NCBI GenBank assembly: GCA_030015575.1
Contig: JASDDO010000026.1
Coordinates: forward strand, 191,853,739 to 191,917,738
DNA from: Agapanthus africanus
Taxonomy: Eukaryota; Streptophyta; Magnoliopsida; Asparagales; Amaryllidaceae
Length of the DNA stretch: 64,000 nt
Reading direction: 5' to 3'
Positions within the stretch are counted from its first letter, which is position 1; every line of letters starts with the position of its first letter. This document shows positions 32,212 to 44,776 of this stretch, piece after piece. The position numbers and the translations under genes are program-made. The notes beneath the pieces were generated by a model that searched no databases, had not been told where the DNA came from, and saw only the letters and a program-made list of their open reading frames with translations.

Positions 32212-34421
32212 TGTTAGTTATATGTATGCCCTAGAGGCCATTACTGTATATTGGATGTATATTGTAGTGGATGCTGGGACATATATAGGGAGGACTTTCT
32301 TTCTCGACATGATAGTATGCTATCTGGTTGCTCTTTACCTTAACGTGTACACTGATTGTCTCTCTGTTACATGTTGGTAAAGCCCTTAGGATGTGTGCTT
32401 GACTACCTGGACTATGATGCGGATCATACTAGTGGGGACATGGTAGTCCATAAGTACATCCTTGAAAGTCCCTAGTCGTGGGTGTATCGAGATGGGGCAT
32501 CGATATACCAGAGTAGACTAGCGTATACCTTCTCGACCCATACAGATGGGCGATGGATGATCCCATATCCATTGGTGTTTGACATCGGAGATGATATACG
32601 GGTGCTCAGTAGAGACTGGGTACACTGGACGGACTCGCCGAGAACTCCCAGATGGTATTATACCTTACGTCAGATGGCAGTTCTCTGGTGACACTGGTAC
32701 AGAGTAGTCTGTTGACCCGAGATCGTCATAGAGTCTTGTGTGGTTCCCACTGTGCTTTGATTTCCATCTTACCACGTCCAAGAGGGCGTGCAAAACGGTG
32801 GTTTTTGGGTACAGTCCCGAGTCACATGGAGGCAATGAGCGATAGGAGGGGATTCGTCTCTCCCGGTATAGGGGGTTGATGTTGCGCTGTGTTCGATTGG
32901 CTATAACAGGAAATCCCTGGCCAGGGTTGCTGAGATTTACTGGTAAGTGTTACCAGTAGTTTCTCGAATAGTTATAGACCTCATATCGACACGACTTATC
33001 GAGCTAATGGGGTCTGACGTTTACCACCCCTAGGCGAGATATGCGACATATCAGACGATCAGACCGGACTGTACGGTAGTGTTACTGGTTGGATTCACAG
33101 GAGTATGAGCGGGCTTGCTCGTCGATCTTCTGATCGCTCAATACCCGGGTGGCCGTTACGTTTAGCAGACCGCTTGCGGCTTGTGGATGTTTGATATGAT
33201 CATCATCCGCTGCCGGCGTATTGACGAGTCTTTAGAGTCCTACACAGAGCTTTCCTGGCTCAAGCGAAACGAAATAGGAGCGCATATGAGATATGTGCGG
33301 GACCGAGAATAATGCGTGTATGTGATACCGTATTCTATTCTCGCGATAAATGTATCGAATGGTTGTATGCGATATAACCTAGTTATCGAATCAAGTATTG
33401 ATTCGATAAGCCGATACATTGAATACTAGTCGGTTGTATGCGACATGACCGGATCATTGAATCAAGTGTTGATTTAATGATTTAATTCATAATTATATAT
33501 TTGATATATTACTTTGCACTAACTAGTATTGGTTCATTTTAAACGGATTTTCTCACTTGGTTTGTGCACATTGTATATGTGATATACTTTTGTACACATG
33601 ATTGTATCATGTTTGATGATGCATGCTTTTTGGTTAAGTGTAAAGAATTAAACCATGGTTGAGTTGGAAATTAGGGTTTTGTTTTATCCATTATTTATTC
33701 ATATATTCATTTTGGAAATTATTTAAGGATGTTGGCTTATTTTGTTTTATGTTGAAGCTTCTTGAAGCTTTGATCAAGTCAACCATTCTTATCTTATCCT
33801 TAACCCTAACCATTCCAACTAACCTTGGTTTAATCTCTACACTTTACCATGGTTACTATTATGATAAGAATTGATTTTCTTTTCTATTTCTTATTTCTTA
33901 TCATAATATTATCTTCTTGCTTTCTTCTTCTTCTTCACTTCATGAAGAAAGCTTCACTTCATCAATGGTAATTGATGAAAATGAGTGAGAAATCCAATTC
34001 TAAAGTGAACCCACTTCCTATTTCTTCATCCTCTACCTCTTGCCAAGTAGTAGAGTGTGTTTCCTTCACAACTTTTCATGACTTGGTGAAGGTGGAGCTT
34101 GATCTAGCGATGCTTCGACGTAGATCATCTTCGGCATGGACATCGACGACCTAGCTCGCCTATTCTCCGATGAAGCCGACGCTAGAGCCCGGAATTTGTT
34201 TTGGACAGCGAGAGGACTTCATTGCAGAGCTATGGAGGTGGAGCACCGGATCTACAAAGGTTGTATTTCCGTGTTCACTTAGTTAAAGTAGTTAACTAGT
34301 TGCTTTTTCGCCTAGACATCTAGCCAACGATCCGTTCTAGGGTTTCTCAGCACCGTTTAAATTTGAGATTGCCATGGTTGATGGCTTGCGAGACCTCCTT
34401 AGCGTGCCTAGGAACCCTACA
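32212..34421 (+). mobile_element. Solo LTR B (Angela/Tork-like copia), inserted in the Copia D LTR
   Basis: A 2210-bp LTR starting TGTTAGTTATATGTATGCCC and ending AACCCTACA, flanked by perfect 5-bp repeats ggacc (32207-32211 and 34422-34426). No internal sequence remains, so it is a product of LTR-LTR recombination. It is the close relative, in opposite orientation, of the 5' LTR of Copia A at 831-3058. The frames at 32198-32879 mirror those in LTR A and are not genes. Confidence 0.93.
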
Positions 34422-34426
34422 GGACC

Positions 34427-34870
34427 AACCATCCCCCGACGAGGCTAGAAACGTATACACTAGTCTACTCTAGAGTATCAATGCCCAGTCTCGATACTCA
34501 CACTACTAGGGACCATTTAAGGATGTGCTTATGGACTACCCTGCTCCCATAAGTATGATCGCTATCACAACGCGAGTAGTCAAACAAGATCCTACGGGCT
34601 TTATCAACATGTAACCGCAATATGTAATAACGAGTATAACATATGCCATGTTAAGATAAAGACAAACCATAATAGTATATTACCGTATCATGTCTTTATT
34701 AATATGTGCAAGCTGGATAAAGTATCAATAAAAACAAATACACATATCTGATAAAGACAACTAAAAAAAATATACTATAAAACTGAGCAAGATTGTCCTG
34801 TATATACATATCCCTAGTATCAATATGTATACATATACAATACTAGCCTCTAGGGCATACATATCCAACA
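34427..34870 (-). mobile_element. 3' LTR of Copia D, proximal segment
   Basis: The 5'-terminal 444 bp of the LTR, starting on the minus strand TGTTGGATATGTATGCCC, directly after a short polypurine-like ggagat. It continues at 32206 once solo LTR B is removed; the whole LTR is then about 1.93 kb. Confidence 0.85.
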
Positions 34871-34880
34871 ATCTCCTACT

Positions 34881-34964
34881 TGCACTAAAGGCCAGTAATT
34901 TGCGTATCGAATACCCAACGTCTGCACTAAGGCCAGCTGCTGGCGTATCGCACACCCAACATCT
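34881..34964 (-). repeat. 42-bp tandem duplication at the pol end of Copia D
   Basis: The stretch from tgcactaaaggccag to acccaacgtc (34881-34922) is repeated with changes from 34923. Copies X and E have one such copy before the LTR. The second copy carries the current stop codon (34927), so the first is downstream of pol. Confidence 0.75.
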
Positions 34965-36612
34965 CAAAAAGTCGCTCGAACTGTGCTTGAGGGAGGGCCT
35001 TTGTAAATGGATCCGCCGTGTTCTCTTTTGTATCCACTCTCCGGACCACGATCTCCTGGCGATCTATGATATCCCTGATCAGGTGATACCGCCTTAAGAT
35101 GTGTCTGGATTTCTGATGGGACCGTGGTTCCTTCCCTAAAGCTATAGCCCCATTGTTATCGCAATACAAAGGTATTGGGTCAACAATGGACGGAACTACA
35201 TGAAGTTTAGCTATGAACTTCTTCATCCAGACTGCTTCTTTTGCAACATCGCTTACGGCAATGTATTCAGCCTCCATCATCGAGTCTGCGATGGTGTCCT
35301 GTTTGGAACTCTTCCAACACACTGCCCCTCCTTTGAGGGTAAACACAAAACCCGAGAGAGACTTCCTATCATCATTGTCACTCTGGAATCTGGAGTCGGT
35401 AAAGGACTCGACCCTGAGGTCTCCATTACCGTGAACTTGGAACGTCTCCTTAGTCCTTCTCAGGTACTTGAGAATGTTCTTTACTGCTGTCCAGTGGTTC
35501 TCACCTGGGTCTGACTGATACCCACACTTAGTTCGTAAGCTACATCTGGTCTTGTACAAAGCATCGCATACATTATAGATCCTACCGCCGAAGCGTAGGG
35601 TATAGTGCTCATGCGAACCCTCTCCTTGTCAGTCTTGGGAGACATCTCCTTGGAAAGGGTGATTCCGTTCAATGCGGGTATGTTACCGTTCTTAGAATCT
35701 TCCATACTAAATCTTTTTAGTACGGTCTCTGTGTACCTGGACTGCGAAAGTTCCAATAATCTCTTAGATCTATCTCTGTAGACCTTGATCCCCTGAATGT
35801 ACGAGGCATCACCTAGGTCTTTCATGGAGAACCTTTGTGATAAGAATAGCTTGACCGATTGTAGTATAGAAATGTCATTTCCTATCAAAAGAATATCGTC
35901 CACGTACAATACTAGGAATACGACAGTTCGTCCTACAATCTTCTTATATACATGGCTCATCTTCTTTTTTGATGAAGTCAATGCCTTTGATTGTCTCATC
36001 AAAACAGATGTTCCAGCTCCGCGATACTTGCTTCAATCTATAAATGGATTTTAACAACTTGGATACCTTCCCGCTGCTCCCACTATCTACAAAACCTTCT
36101 GGATGATCCATATAAATGCACTCTTCTAAACTGCCGTTTAGAAAAGCTGTTTTTACGTCCATCTGCCAGATCTCATAGTCATGAAAGGCAGCAATGGCAA
36201 GTTGGATCCGAATGGATTTGAGTATAGCCACTGGAGAAAAGGTTTCGTCATAGTCCACACCTGGTCTTTGATGAAAACCTTTTGCAATGGGTCTAGCCTT
36301 ATAGGTTTCCACCTGCCCATCTACACCAAGTTTCCTTTTATAGATCCATTTGCATCCAACGGGTTTTTCCCCAGGTGGAGAAATATCCAAGGTCCACACT
36401 TTATTGGTGTACATGGACTCCATCTCGGATCGCATAGTATACAGCCACTTATCAGAGTCCCTACTGATAATGGCCTGCCTGAAACTGGTAGGGTCATCTT
36501 CATCTAAGATGCAATTCTCTCGATCCACGTCTATGAGAAAACCGTAGTATCTCTCGGGCAGATGAGAAATCCTACCAGATCTGCGGAGTGGCTAAGGTTC
36601 GTCGGTTATTAC
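34927..36612 (-). pseudogene. Copia D reverse transcriptase-RNase H
   Basis: Minus-strand blocks: PERYYGFLIDVDREN, WLYTMRSEMESMYTNKVWTL, YDETFSPVAILKSIR, QMDVKTAFLNGSLEE, then the YVDDILLIGND catalytic box. RNase H follows with ESFTDSRFQSDNDD, MMEAEYIAVSDVAKEAVWMK, YCDNNGAIAL and DTKENTADPFTKALP. Two frameshifts separate three open segments (about 35990 and 35550), and a TAG lies near 36590. The 5' half of pol is absent because Copia X inserted at 36613. These features fit the Angela/Tork lineage. Confidence 0.88.
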
Positions 36613-38205
36613 TGTAGGTTTCCCATCGACGGCAGCAAGGTTTCGAGAGGCATCGACCATGCCGTTTTTAAAAAATTGCCGTTTCAAGAAACTCTAAACT
36701 AGAATCGATAACTAGAAAATTAGACGGAAACAAAAGTAAATCTTTTTACATCTAAGTGAAATAGAAATACAACCTTTGTAGATCGGTCCTTCACTTTAAT
36801 AGCTCCTTGTTGTAGTCCCTTCGCTGCGATCATTGTACTCCCAGACTCTTGCATGGCTTCTCGAGGTGAAAAGGGTGAGCTTGCTTGAAGTCTTCGAGGT
36901 CGAAGATGATCTATGCCGAGGGGATACTTACTTAAGCTACTACTTCACTAATGAATGATTAGTGAAGCAAACACCCTATGCTAAAGTGCTAATCTAGTAG
37001 AGGATGGTGAAATAGGAAGTGAGCTCACTTTAGAATTATTATTCTCACAATACTTTCTCACTTTGATCAAACCATAGAGAGCTTTTTCTATTTGAGGAAG
37101 AAGATGAAGAAAATGAGAAGAGAATGAATTGTCCAAGTGAAAGAATAAACCATGGGTGAGTGTGTATCATATACTAACCCATGTAGAGACATAACCATGG
37201 TTAATTAAAATGGTTAGATTAATAAATATCTAAAATAAAACAAAACTAGTGGACTTGGTCAAATGCACTCACAAGCTTCTACAAGCTTCATGCATTTGAT
37301 TTAGTTTCCATTAATTTGGATTTATCTTAAATATTAAAACCCCACCATTATAATTGGTATGGTGTATGTCCTATACACCCATGCATTGTGTATCAACAAC
37401 CATGACATACACAATAATGAATGCAGATCAATATGTATCACATATATATTACTTATACACACAAATGAGAAAAGAGTGCTTAAGTGAGCCAATGTTAGTT
37501 AATGTAAATTAGTATATCAAATATACAATTATATACTAAATTATCAAATCAACACTTGATTTAATAATCCGGCTATATCTCATATAACCAACACTAAATG
37601 TACCAACTTATCGAATCAACACTTGATTCGATAACCCGGCTATATCACATATAACCGAGCGATACAAAAGTCGCGAGAATAGAATACGGTATCACATACA
37701 TGCATTATTCTCGGTCCCACACATATCACATATGTGCTCCTATTTCATTTTTCATGAGCCAGTAAAAGCTCTAATATAGGACTCTAAAGACTCGTCAATA
37801 TGCCGGCAGTAGGTGATGATCATATTAAGCACCCACAATCCGTCAGCAGTACTAGCTGGACGTAACGGCTACCCGGATATTGAGCGATCAGAAGATCAGC
37901 AAGCAAGCCCGCTCCAACTCCTGCAAAAGCCTGACGGTAACACTTGCCGTACAGTCCGGTCTCCTCGTCTGATATGTCGCATATCAAGTCTAGGGGTGGT
38001 AAACGTCAGACCCCAATAACCGATAAGTCATGCCGATATGAGGCTCATAACGGGTCGAGAAACTAGTAATAACATTTATCAGTAAATCTCTAAATCATTC
38101 CTGGCCAGGGACTTCCCTGTTATGGCCAATCGTGCACAGCGCAACATCAACTCCCAATACCGGGAGAGACGAAACCCCTCCTATTGCTCATTGCCTCCAT
38201 GTGAC
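36613..38205 (-). mobile_element. 3' LTR of Copia X, distal segment
   Basis: Ends on the minus strand GGGAAACCTACA at 36613. It is nearly collinear with the 5' LTR at 58638-60672, for example the tcgacggcagcaaggtttcg block at 36625 and 58652. It is interrupted by solo LTR C at 38206 and resumes at 40432. The frame at 37813-38019 recurs in the other LTR (59841-60047) and is not a gene. Confidence 0.88.
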
Positions 38206-40426
38206 TGTTAGTTGTATGTATGTCCTAGAGGCCAGTATTGTACATATGATGTATATTATATTGGATGCTTGTACATATATATAGAGGACTTTCTTTCTCG
38301 ACATGATAGTATGCTATCTGGTTGCTCTTTATCTTAACATATATACTTGTCTCTTTATACTGTCTTATAGTTACATGTTGGTAAAGCCCTTAGGATGTGT
38401 ACTTGACTACCTGGACTATGATGCGGATCATACTAGTAGGGACATGGTAGTCCATAAGTACATCCTTCAAGGTCCCTAGTCATAGGTGTATCGAGACGGG
38501 GCATCAATATACCAGTGTAGACTAGCGTATACGCTTCTCGACCCATGAGATGGGCGATGGATGATCCCATATCCATTGGTGTTTGACTTCAGAGATGGTA
38601 TACGGGTGCTCAGTGGAGACTGGGTACACTGGACAGACTCACCGAGAACTCCCAGATGGTATTATACCTTACGTCAGATGGCAGTTCTCTGGTGACACTT
38701 GTGCAGGTTAGTCTATAGACCCGAGATCGTCATAGAGTCTTATGTGATTCCCACTGTGCTTTGATTTCCACCTTACCATGTCCATGAGGGCGTGCAAAAT
38801 GGTGGTTTTTGGGTACAGTCCCGAGTCACATGGAGGCAAAAAGCGATAGGAGGGGTTTCGTCTCTCCCGGTATTGGGGGTTGATGTTGCGCTATGCTCGA
38901 TTGGCCGTAACAGGAAAGTCCCTGGCCAGGGCTGATTTAGTGATTTACTGGTAAGTGTTACCAGTAGTTTCTCGACCCGTTATGAGCCTCACATCGGCAC
39001 GACTTATCGGTTATTGGGGTATGACGTTTACCACCCCTAGACTTAATATGCGACATATCAGACGAGGAGACCGGACTGTACGGGAAGTGTTACCGGCAGG
39101 CTTTTACAGGAGTTGGAGCGGGCTTGCTTGTTGATCTTCTGATCGCTCAATACCCGGGTAGCCGTTACGTCCAGCTAGTACCGCTGACGGCTTGTGGGTG
39201 CTTGATGTGATCATCACCTACTATCGGCGTATTGACGAGTCTTTAGAGTGCTACACAGAGGTTTTACTGGCTCAGGCAAAACGAAATAGGAGCTCATACG
39301 TGATATGTGCGAGACCGAGAATAATGTGTGTATGTGATACCGTATTCTATTCTCGCGACTTTTTGTATCGGTCGGTTATATATGATATAGCCGGGTTATC
39401 GAATCAAGTGTTGATTCGATAAGTCGATACATTGGATGTTAGTCGGTTATATGTGATATGACCGGATTATTAAGTCAAGTGTTGATTTAATAATTTATTG
39501 TATAATTCTATATTTGATATACTAGTTTACATTAACTAACACTTGTTCACTTTAGGGTTTTTCCCACATGAGCACAACTTTAATATATATATGATATATA
39601 TTAAAAATGTGTTTTCTTATTGTATCATGGTTGATGATACACATGACTTGGGTGTATGAGACTTACACCATGCTATCTATTATGTTGGGTTTTTATATTT
39701 TAAGTAATTACAAAATTAGTGGAGGATTAGCACAATGCATGAAGCTTGTGGAAGCTTGTGGATGCATTGACTAATTCCACTAAATTTGTTTTTACTATGG
39801 ATATTTCTTAACCCAACCATAAGCATTAGCCATGGTTATGTCTCTATAAGAGTTAGTATATGATACTCACTCACCATGGTTAGGTTTCTCACTTGATCAT
39901 TATCCCCATCTCTTCCTTTTGTTCATCTTCTTCTTCATTTGTTAAAAAGAAAAAGCTTGCTAGGGTTTGATCCAAAGTGAGAAAGATTGTGAGAAATAAA
40001 ATTCTAAAGAGAACTCACTTCCTATTTCTCCATCCTCTACTAGACTAGCACTTTAGTTTAGGGTGTTTGCTTCACTAATTCTCAAGTTAGTGAAGTAGAA
40101 GCTTGAGTTGGCATCCCCTCGACGTAGATCATCTTCAGCCTCGAAGACTTCAAGCAAGGACGTGTCTTTCGCCTCGTGAAACCATGCAAGGGTCCAGGAG
40201 AACCACGATCGCAGCGAAAGGACTTCAAAAAGGAGCTATAGAAGTGAAGGACCGATCTACAAAGGTTGTATTTCGTATTCACTTAGTTGTAAACGTAGTT
40301 TACTTGCATATGAAACCCTAATTTTCTAGCAACGATCTTGCTTAGGGTTATTCGGCACGGCTAAAATTTTAAACGGGCATGGTTGATGCTTCCTTAACCC
40401 TTGTTAGAGTGCCTAGTAACCCTACA
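38206..40426 (+). mobile_element. Solo LTR C (Angela/Tork-like copia), inserted in the Copia X LTR
   Basis: 2221 bp from TGTTAGTTGTATGTATG to AACCCTACA, flanked by perfect gtgac repeats (38201-38205 and 40427-40431). No internal region remains. It is inverted relative to the LTR it entered and clearly related to it, so this locus contains long inverted LTR copies. Confidence 0.93.
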
Positions 40427-40431
40427 GTGAC

Positions 40432-41050
40432 TCAGGACTGTACCCAAAAACAACCGTTTTGCACTCCCTCTTGGACGTGGTAAGGTGGAAATCAAAGCAC
40501 GGTGGGAATCACACAAGACTCTATGACGATCTCGAGTCTACAGACTAACCTGTACCAGTGTCACCAGAGAACTACCATCTGACGTGAGGTATAATACCAT
40601 CTGGGAGTTCTCGGCGGGTCCGTTCAGTGTACCCAGCCTCCACTGAGCACCCGTATACCATCTCTGATGTCAAACACCAATGGATATGGGATCATCCATC
40701 GCCCATCCCATGGGTCGAGAAACGTATAAGCTAGTCTACTCTGGTATATCGAAGCCCTGTCTCGATACACCCTCGACTAGGAACATTAAAGGATGAACTT
40801 ATGGACTAACATGGCCCCACTAGTTTGATATGCATCATAATCTTGGTAGTCAAGTACACATCCTAAGGGCATTACCAACATGTAACCATAAGACAGTATC
40901 AAGAGACAAGTATACATGTTAAGATAAAGAGCAACCAGATAGCATACTATCATGTCGAGCGAGAAAGTCATCTCTATATATGTCCAACCATCCAATATAA
41001 TATACATCATATATACAATAATGGCCTCTAGGGCATACATACAACTAACA
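40432..41050 (-). mobile_element. 3' LTR of Copia X, proximal segment
   Basis: Starts on the minus strand TGTTAGTTGTATGTATGCCC right after the polypurine tract aagtgggagat (41051-41061). Together with the distal segment the LTR is about 2.2 kb. Confidence 0.88.
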
Positions 41051-41064
41051 ATCTCCCACTTATA

Positions 41065-42875
41065 CTAGGGCCAGCTGCTGTAGTATCGCATACCGAACAT
41101 CCCGAAGAGTCTCTCGAACTGTATCTGGGGAATGGCCTTCGTAAGTGGATCTGCTGTGTTGTTCTTTGTGTCAACTCTCCTGACCTCGATCTCCCGGCGA
41201 TCAACTATCTCCCGGATCAGGTGATACCGCTTCAGAATATTCCTGGATCGCTGATGGGACCTGTGTTCCTTGGCCAAAGCCACCGCTCCATTGTTATCAT
41301 AATACAAAGGTATTGGATACTCAATAGATGGAATCACTCCAAGTTCAGTTATGAACTTCTTGATCCAGACAGCCTCTTTGGCAGTATCGTTGGCAGCGAT
41401 GTATTCAGCCTCCATCGTCGATTCTGCCACGGTTTCTTGCTTGGAACTCTTCCAGCATACCGCCCCATCATGGAGGGTAAAGACAAATCCCGAGTGTGAC
41501 TTAGAGTCGTCCTTATCACTCTGGAAGCTCGAATCGGTAAAGGACTCCACTTGGAGTTCTCCATTACAATACACCAAGAGCATCTCTTTAGTCCTTCGTA
41601 AGTACTTGAGAATGCTCTTCACAGCTGTTCAGTGACTCTCTCCAGGATCTGCTTGATACCTACTCACTACACTTAGTGAGTGTGCTACATCGGGTCTGGT
41701 ACATAGCATTGCGTACATGATAGAGCCTACTGCCGAAGCATAGGGTATCCCTTGCATGCGAGCTCTCTCCAAATCAGTCTTGGGAGACATCTCTTTGGAG
41801 AGAGTGAGTCCTGAGATTGTGAGTAAAAACCCACGCTTGGATTCTTCCATACTAAACCTCTTTAGTATGGTGTCAATGTACCTGGATTGGGACAATCCCA
41901 GTATCCATTTAGGTCTATCTCTATAGATCTTAATTCCCAAGATGTAGGAGGCATCCTCTAGATCTTTCATTGAGAATCTTTGTGATAAGAAGAGCTTGAC
42001 CAATTGCAGCATAGGAACGTCATTTCCTATCAAGAGTATGTCATCCACGTACAATACGAGGAAGACAACCCTACTCTTTGCCACCTTCTTGTATATACAA
42101 GGTTCATCTACGTTTTTGATGAAATCAAACTCTTTGATAACGACATCAAAGCACATGTTTCAACTCCGCGATGCTTGCTTTAATCCATAAATGGATTTAA
42201 GTAGCTTCCACACCTTCCCGCTGCTCCCACTAGCTACGAAGCCCTCTGGCTGAGTCATGTACACGCTCTGTTCTAAATCACCATTTAGAAAGGCGGTCTT
42301 AACATCCATTTGCAAGATTTCGTAGTCATGATATGCAACGATGGCAAGCATGATCTGGATGGATTTAAGCATAGCCACTGGAGAAAATGTTTCGTCATAA
42401 TCCATACATGGTCGTTGACGAAAACCCTTTTCAACAAGTCTAGCTTTGAAAGTCTCCACTTTCCCATCTAAACCAAGTTTTTTCTTGAAGATCCACTTGC
42501 TCCCAATGGGTTTTACCCCTTCAGGAGCATCTTCCAAAGTCCATACTTTGTTGGTGTACATGGATTCCATATCAGACCGCATTGCATCCAGCCATTTCAC
42601 TGAGTCACCACTCGTGATGGCCTACTCGAAGCTAGTTGGGTCATCATCCTCCAAGATGAAATCCTCGCTCCCACCATCCATGAGAAAACCGTAGTATCTC
42701 TCAGGTGGGTGAGGAACCCTAGTAGATCGGCGGAGAGGCTGAGGTTCGTTAGGTACTATCGAATTCTCTGGTTCTACCAAATCATCTGTGGTAGTTTGTG
42801 CTGCTGGAACCTCTTCCAGTTCTACCTCCTTGCCACTAATTTCCTTTGCAAGAAATTCCTTTTCTAAAAAGGTAG
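41065..42875 (-). pseudogene. Copia X RT-RNase H (3' half of pol)
   Basis: One minus frame. It begins with FLEKEFLAKEISGKEVELEE, continues the integrase C-terminus (RRSTRVPHPPERYYGFLMD), then RT with MRSDMESMYTNKVWTLE, YDETFSPVAMLKSIQ, QMDVKTAFLNGDLEQ and YVDDILLIGND. RNase H follows with ESFTDSSFQSDKDD, TMEAEYIAANDTAKEAVW and DTKNNTADPLTKAIP. Three nonsense codons interrupt it without frameshift: TAG near 42622, TGA at 42160 (normally Trp) and TGA at 41629 (normally Trp). The 5' half of pol continues at 54690. Confidence 0.92.
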
Positions 42876-44756
42876 TGATCAGTCGAAAATACTGCATCTT
42901 TTAACCGGCAATTTCTCTATCATCTGCACTCATTTAGAAGTGTACGGTATTCATATTTCACATATTAGCAAATCAGCCGTTAAATATCAGATTGCATGTG
43001 TTAGACTCTAAAACCGGCACTATAAAGGAAATTGACTGCATTTCATGGCATCGCATCATCCCTATATTATGCGACACTTGTTTTGAGAAATTGTGCAGGA
43101 AAATCCAAACAAAAGCCAAAAGAAGCTGAAAACATTACACCAACTCCAAGTTTTGAGATCTGGTAGCAATCCAAAGGGGCAAATACAATTCAACATATCA
43201 GATGAAGCTCCATATGACATCCCAAGACCACACCAGAAGAACCAAGCCCAAAGGACTCCAAAGAGCCGCGGATCCGCGGCGGGAGCCAGCTTGCGCCGCG
43301 GATCCGCCGCGCCCCTGCCACGTCATCACCAAAGTTTTAGGGCATGATTCCCATTTCAGGGCCCACATTCAGTTCATGTGCTTCAAACTCCAGAGGGATC
43401 TCGAAGCTTCTACCAGATCAGCAAACTAGGGTTTCTAAGCTTAATTAATCCAAGCTTAAACCCTAAGCTAGCTCCTAACAAACTAATTCTAGAAGCTCCT
43501 CAACAAACTTTTGGAGGGAATTGTAATTTCAAACCTAGACCTAGGGTTTAGGAAGTCTATAAATAGAAGCCTAGACCTAGGGTTTAGGAAGTCTATAAAT
43601 AGAAGCCTAGACCTGGGGTTAAGGAAAGAATGCATTAGCCAATCTAGTATCAATCTAGAGCCATTAAATCTCTTACCTCTTTCTTCATCTTCTTCTTCCA
43701 CAAGTCTAGTGACAAGACTTGTGTGAAACCCTAACCCTAATTCCAATCAAAAGCCAAGATCCCGAGTACCAAATCAAGCAAGAAGCCCTTCAACCTTTTA
43801 GGAGCGAAGCCGATCTTCAACGGAGCAAGTAGTCCAAGCCGATCCACGACTCACGGAGAAAAGCGAAGCCAATTCAACAATCGAGTTCTTCCTCTTGTAG
43901 TTCTTGAGCGACTGTAATGAAATTGTTGATATAAATAAAAGGTGAAATTCTTTTATCTTGTTTTCTTTTAATTCTTGCATCATGATTCGATCTCAATTTA
44001 TAGTTGTAGTTCTTGTTGTGATGTTTGAGTAATACTCCGCTCGTCGAGGAGTCGAGACGGTCAATAGAATGATGGTGTAACATATCTTAAAACGATTCTT
44101 GATTCCTACAAGTTTTGTAAACCCTAGCAAGTTCAAGAATCGACGACCTAGTTTCGTTGCGATGCTTTCTTGATTGTTATCGCTCGAAATTGGGGAGTTA
44201 CGATCGTTTCTTGAAATTGCTAGAGGCTAGAATGTGAATGATATCGATGAAAGAACAAGGGTTAAATGATGAAACCCTAGTTTCACGAGAAAGCCCTAAC
44301 TCTCGTCGATCATCATCGATCTAGTATCAATTCTTCGAAGGACAAGAACACGATATCTTCAGATTACATCACGTCTATAGATCCGATCGATTCCTGCGAG
44401 CCTTATTTAAATTTTTGACATTTGGTTGGAAATATCATCGAAACCCAATTCTCGATTGTTTATCATTTTCTTGATTCTTGATTAGACTAGGGACACCTGA
44501 ATCAATCGATAAAATCTTGAATCTTGTTTTCTTTTCTTTTCGATTATCTTTTCAATTCAAACAAATCAAACATAAAAATGAATCGCACAATCCCTGTGGA
44601 CGATCCGCACTCGCTTACGATCTACAACTGACACCGTAGTTGATTGCGGTCAAATATAATTCTTTGATTGTGAATTTTATTCGTTTTCTAAATACCAACA
44701 CAAAGAAATTCATTCGAGTTACACACGACACGGTCTTGAATTTTACGTACCAATCA
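42876..44756 (+). repeat. 5' LTR of Athila-2
   Basis: 1881 bp, TGATCAGTCG...GTACCAATCA. It contains the paired cggatccg palindromes (43269 and 43299) about 290 bp upstream of two TATA boxes (tataaata at 43558 and 43594) that lie in a 36-bp tandem duplication. The 3' LTR has only one unit. Plus and minus frames at 43093-43983 are repeated in the 3' LTR and are not treated as genes. Confidence 0.93.
43534..43605 (+). repeat. 36-bp tandem duplication carrying a TATA box
   Basis: Units 43534-43569 and 43570-43605, each with cctagacctagggtttagg followed by tctataaatagaag, and a partial third unit after them. The 3' LTR has a single unit at 53503-53538. The difference accounts exactly for the 36-bp length difference between the LTRs. 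Confidence 0.9.
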
Positions 44757-44758
44757 AA

Positions 44759-44776
44759 TGGCGCCATTACCGGGGA
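44759..44776 (+). promoter_or_regulatory. Primer binding site of Athila-2 (tRNA-Asp)
   Basis: TGGCGCCATTACCGGGGA, two bases inside the LTR. It matches the complement of the plant tRNA-Asp 3' end with two changes, as in other Athila elements. Confidence 0.88.

Noticed and set aside
43730..43745. Telomere-like ccctaaccctaa
   Set aside because: Only two short units inside an Athila LTR; no array.
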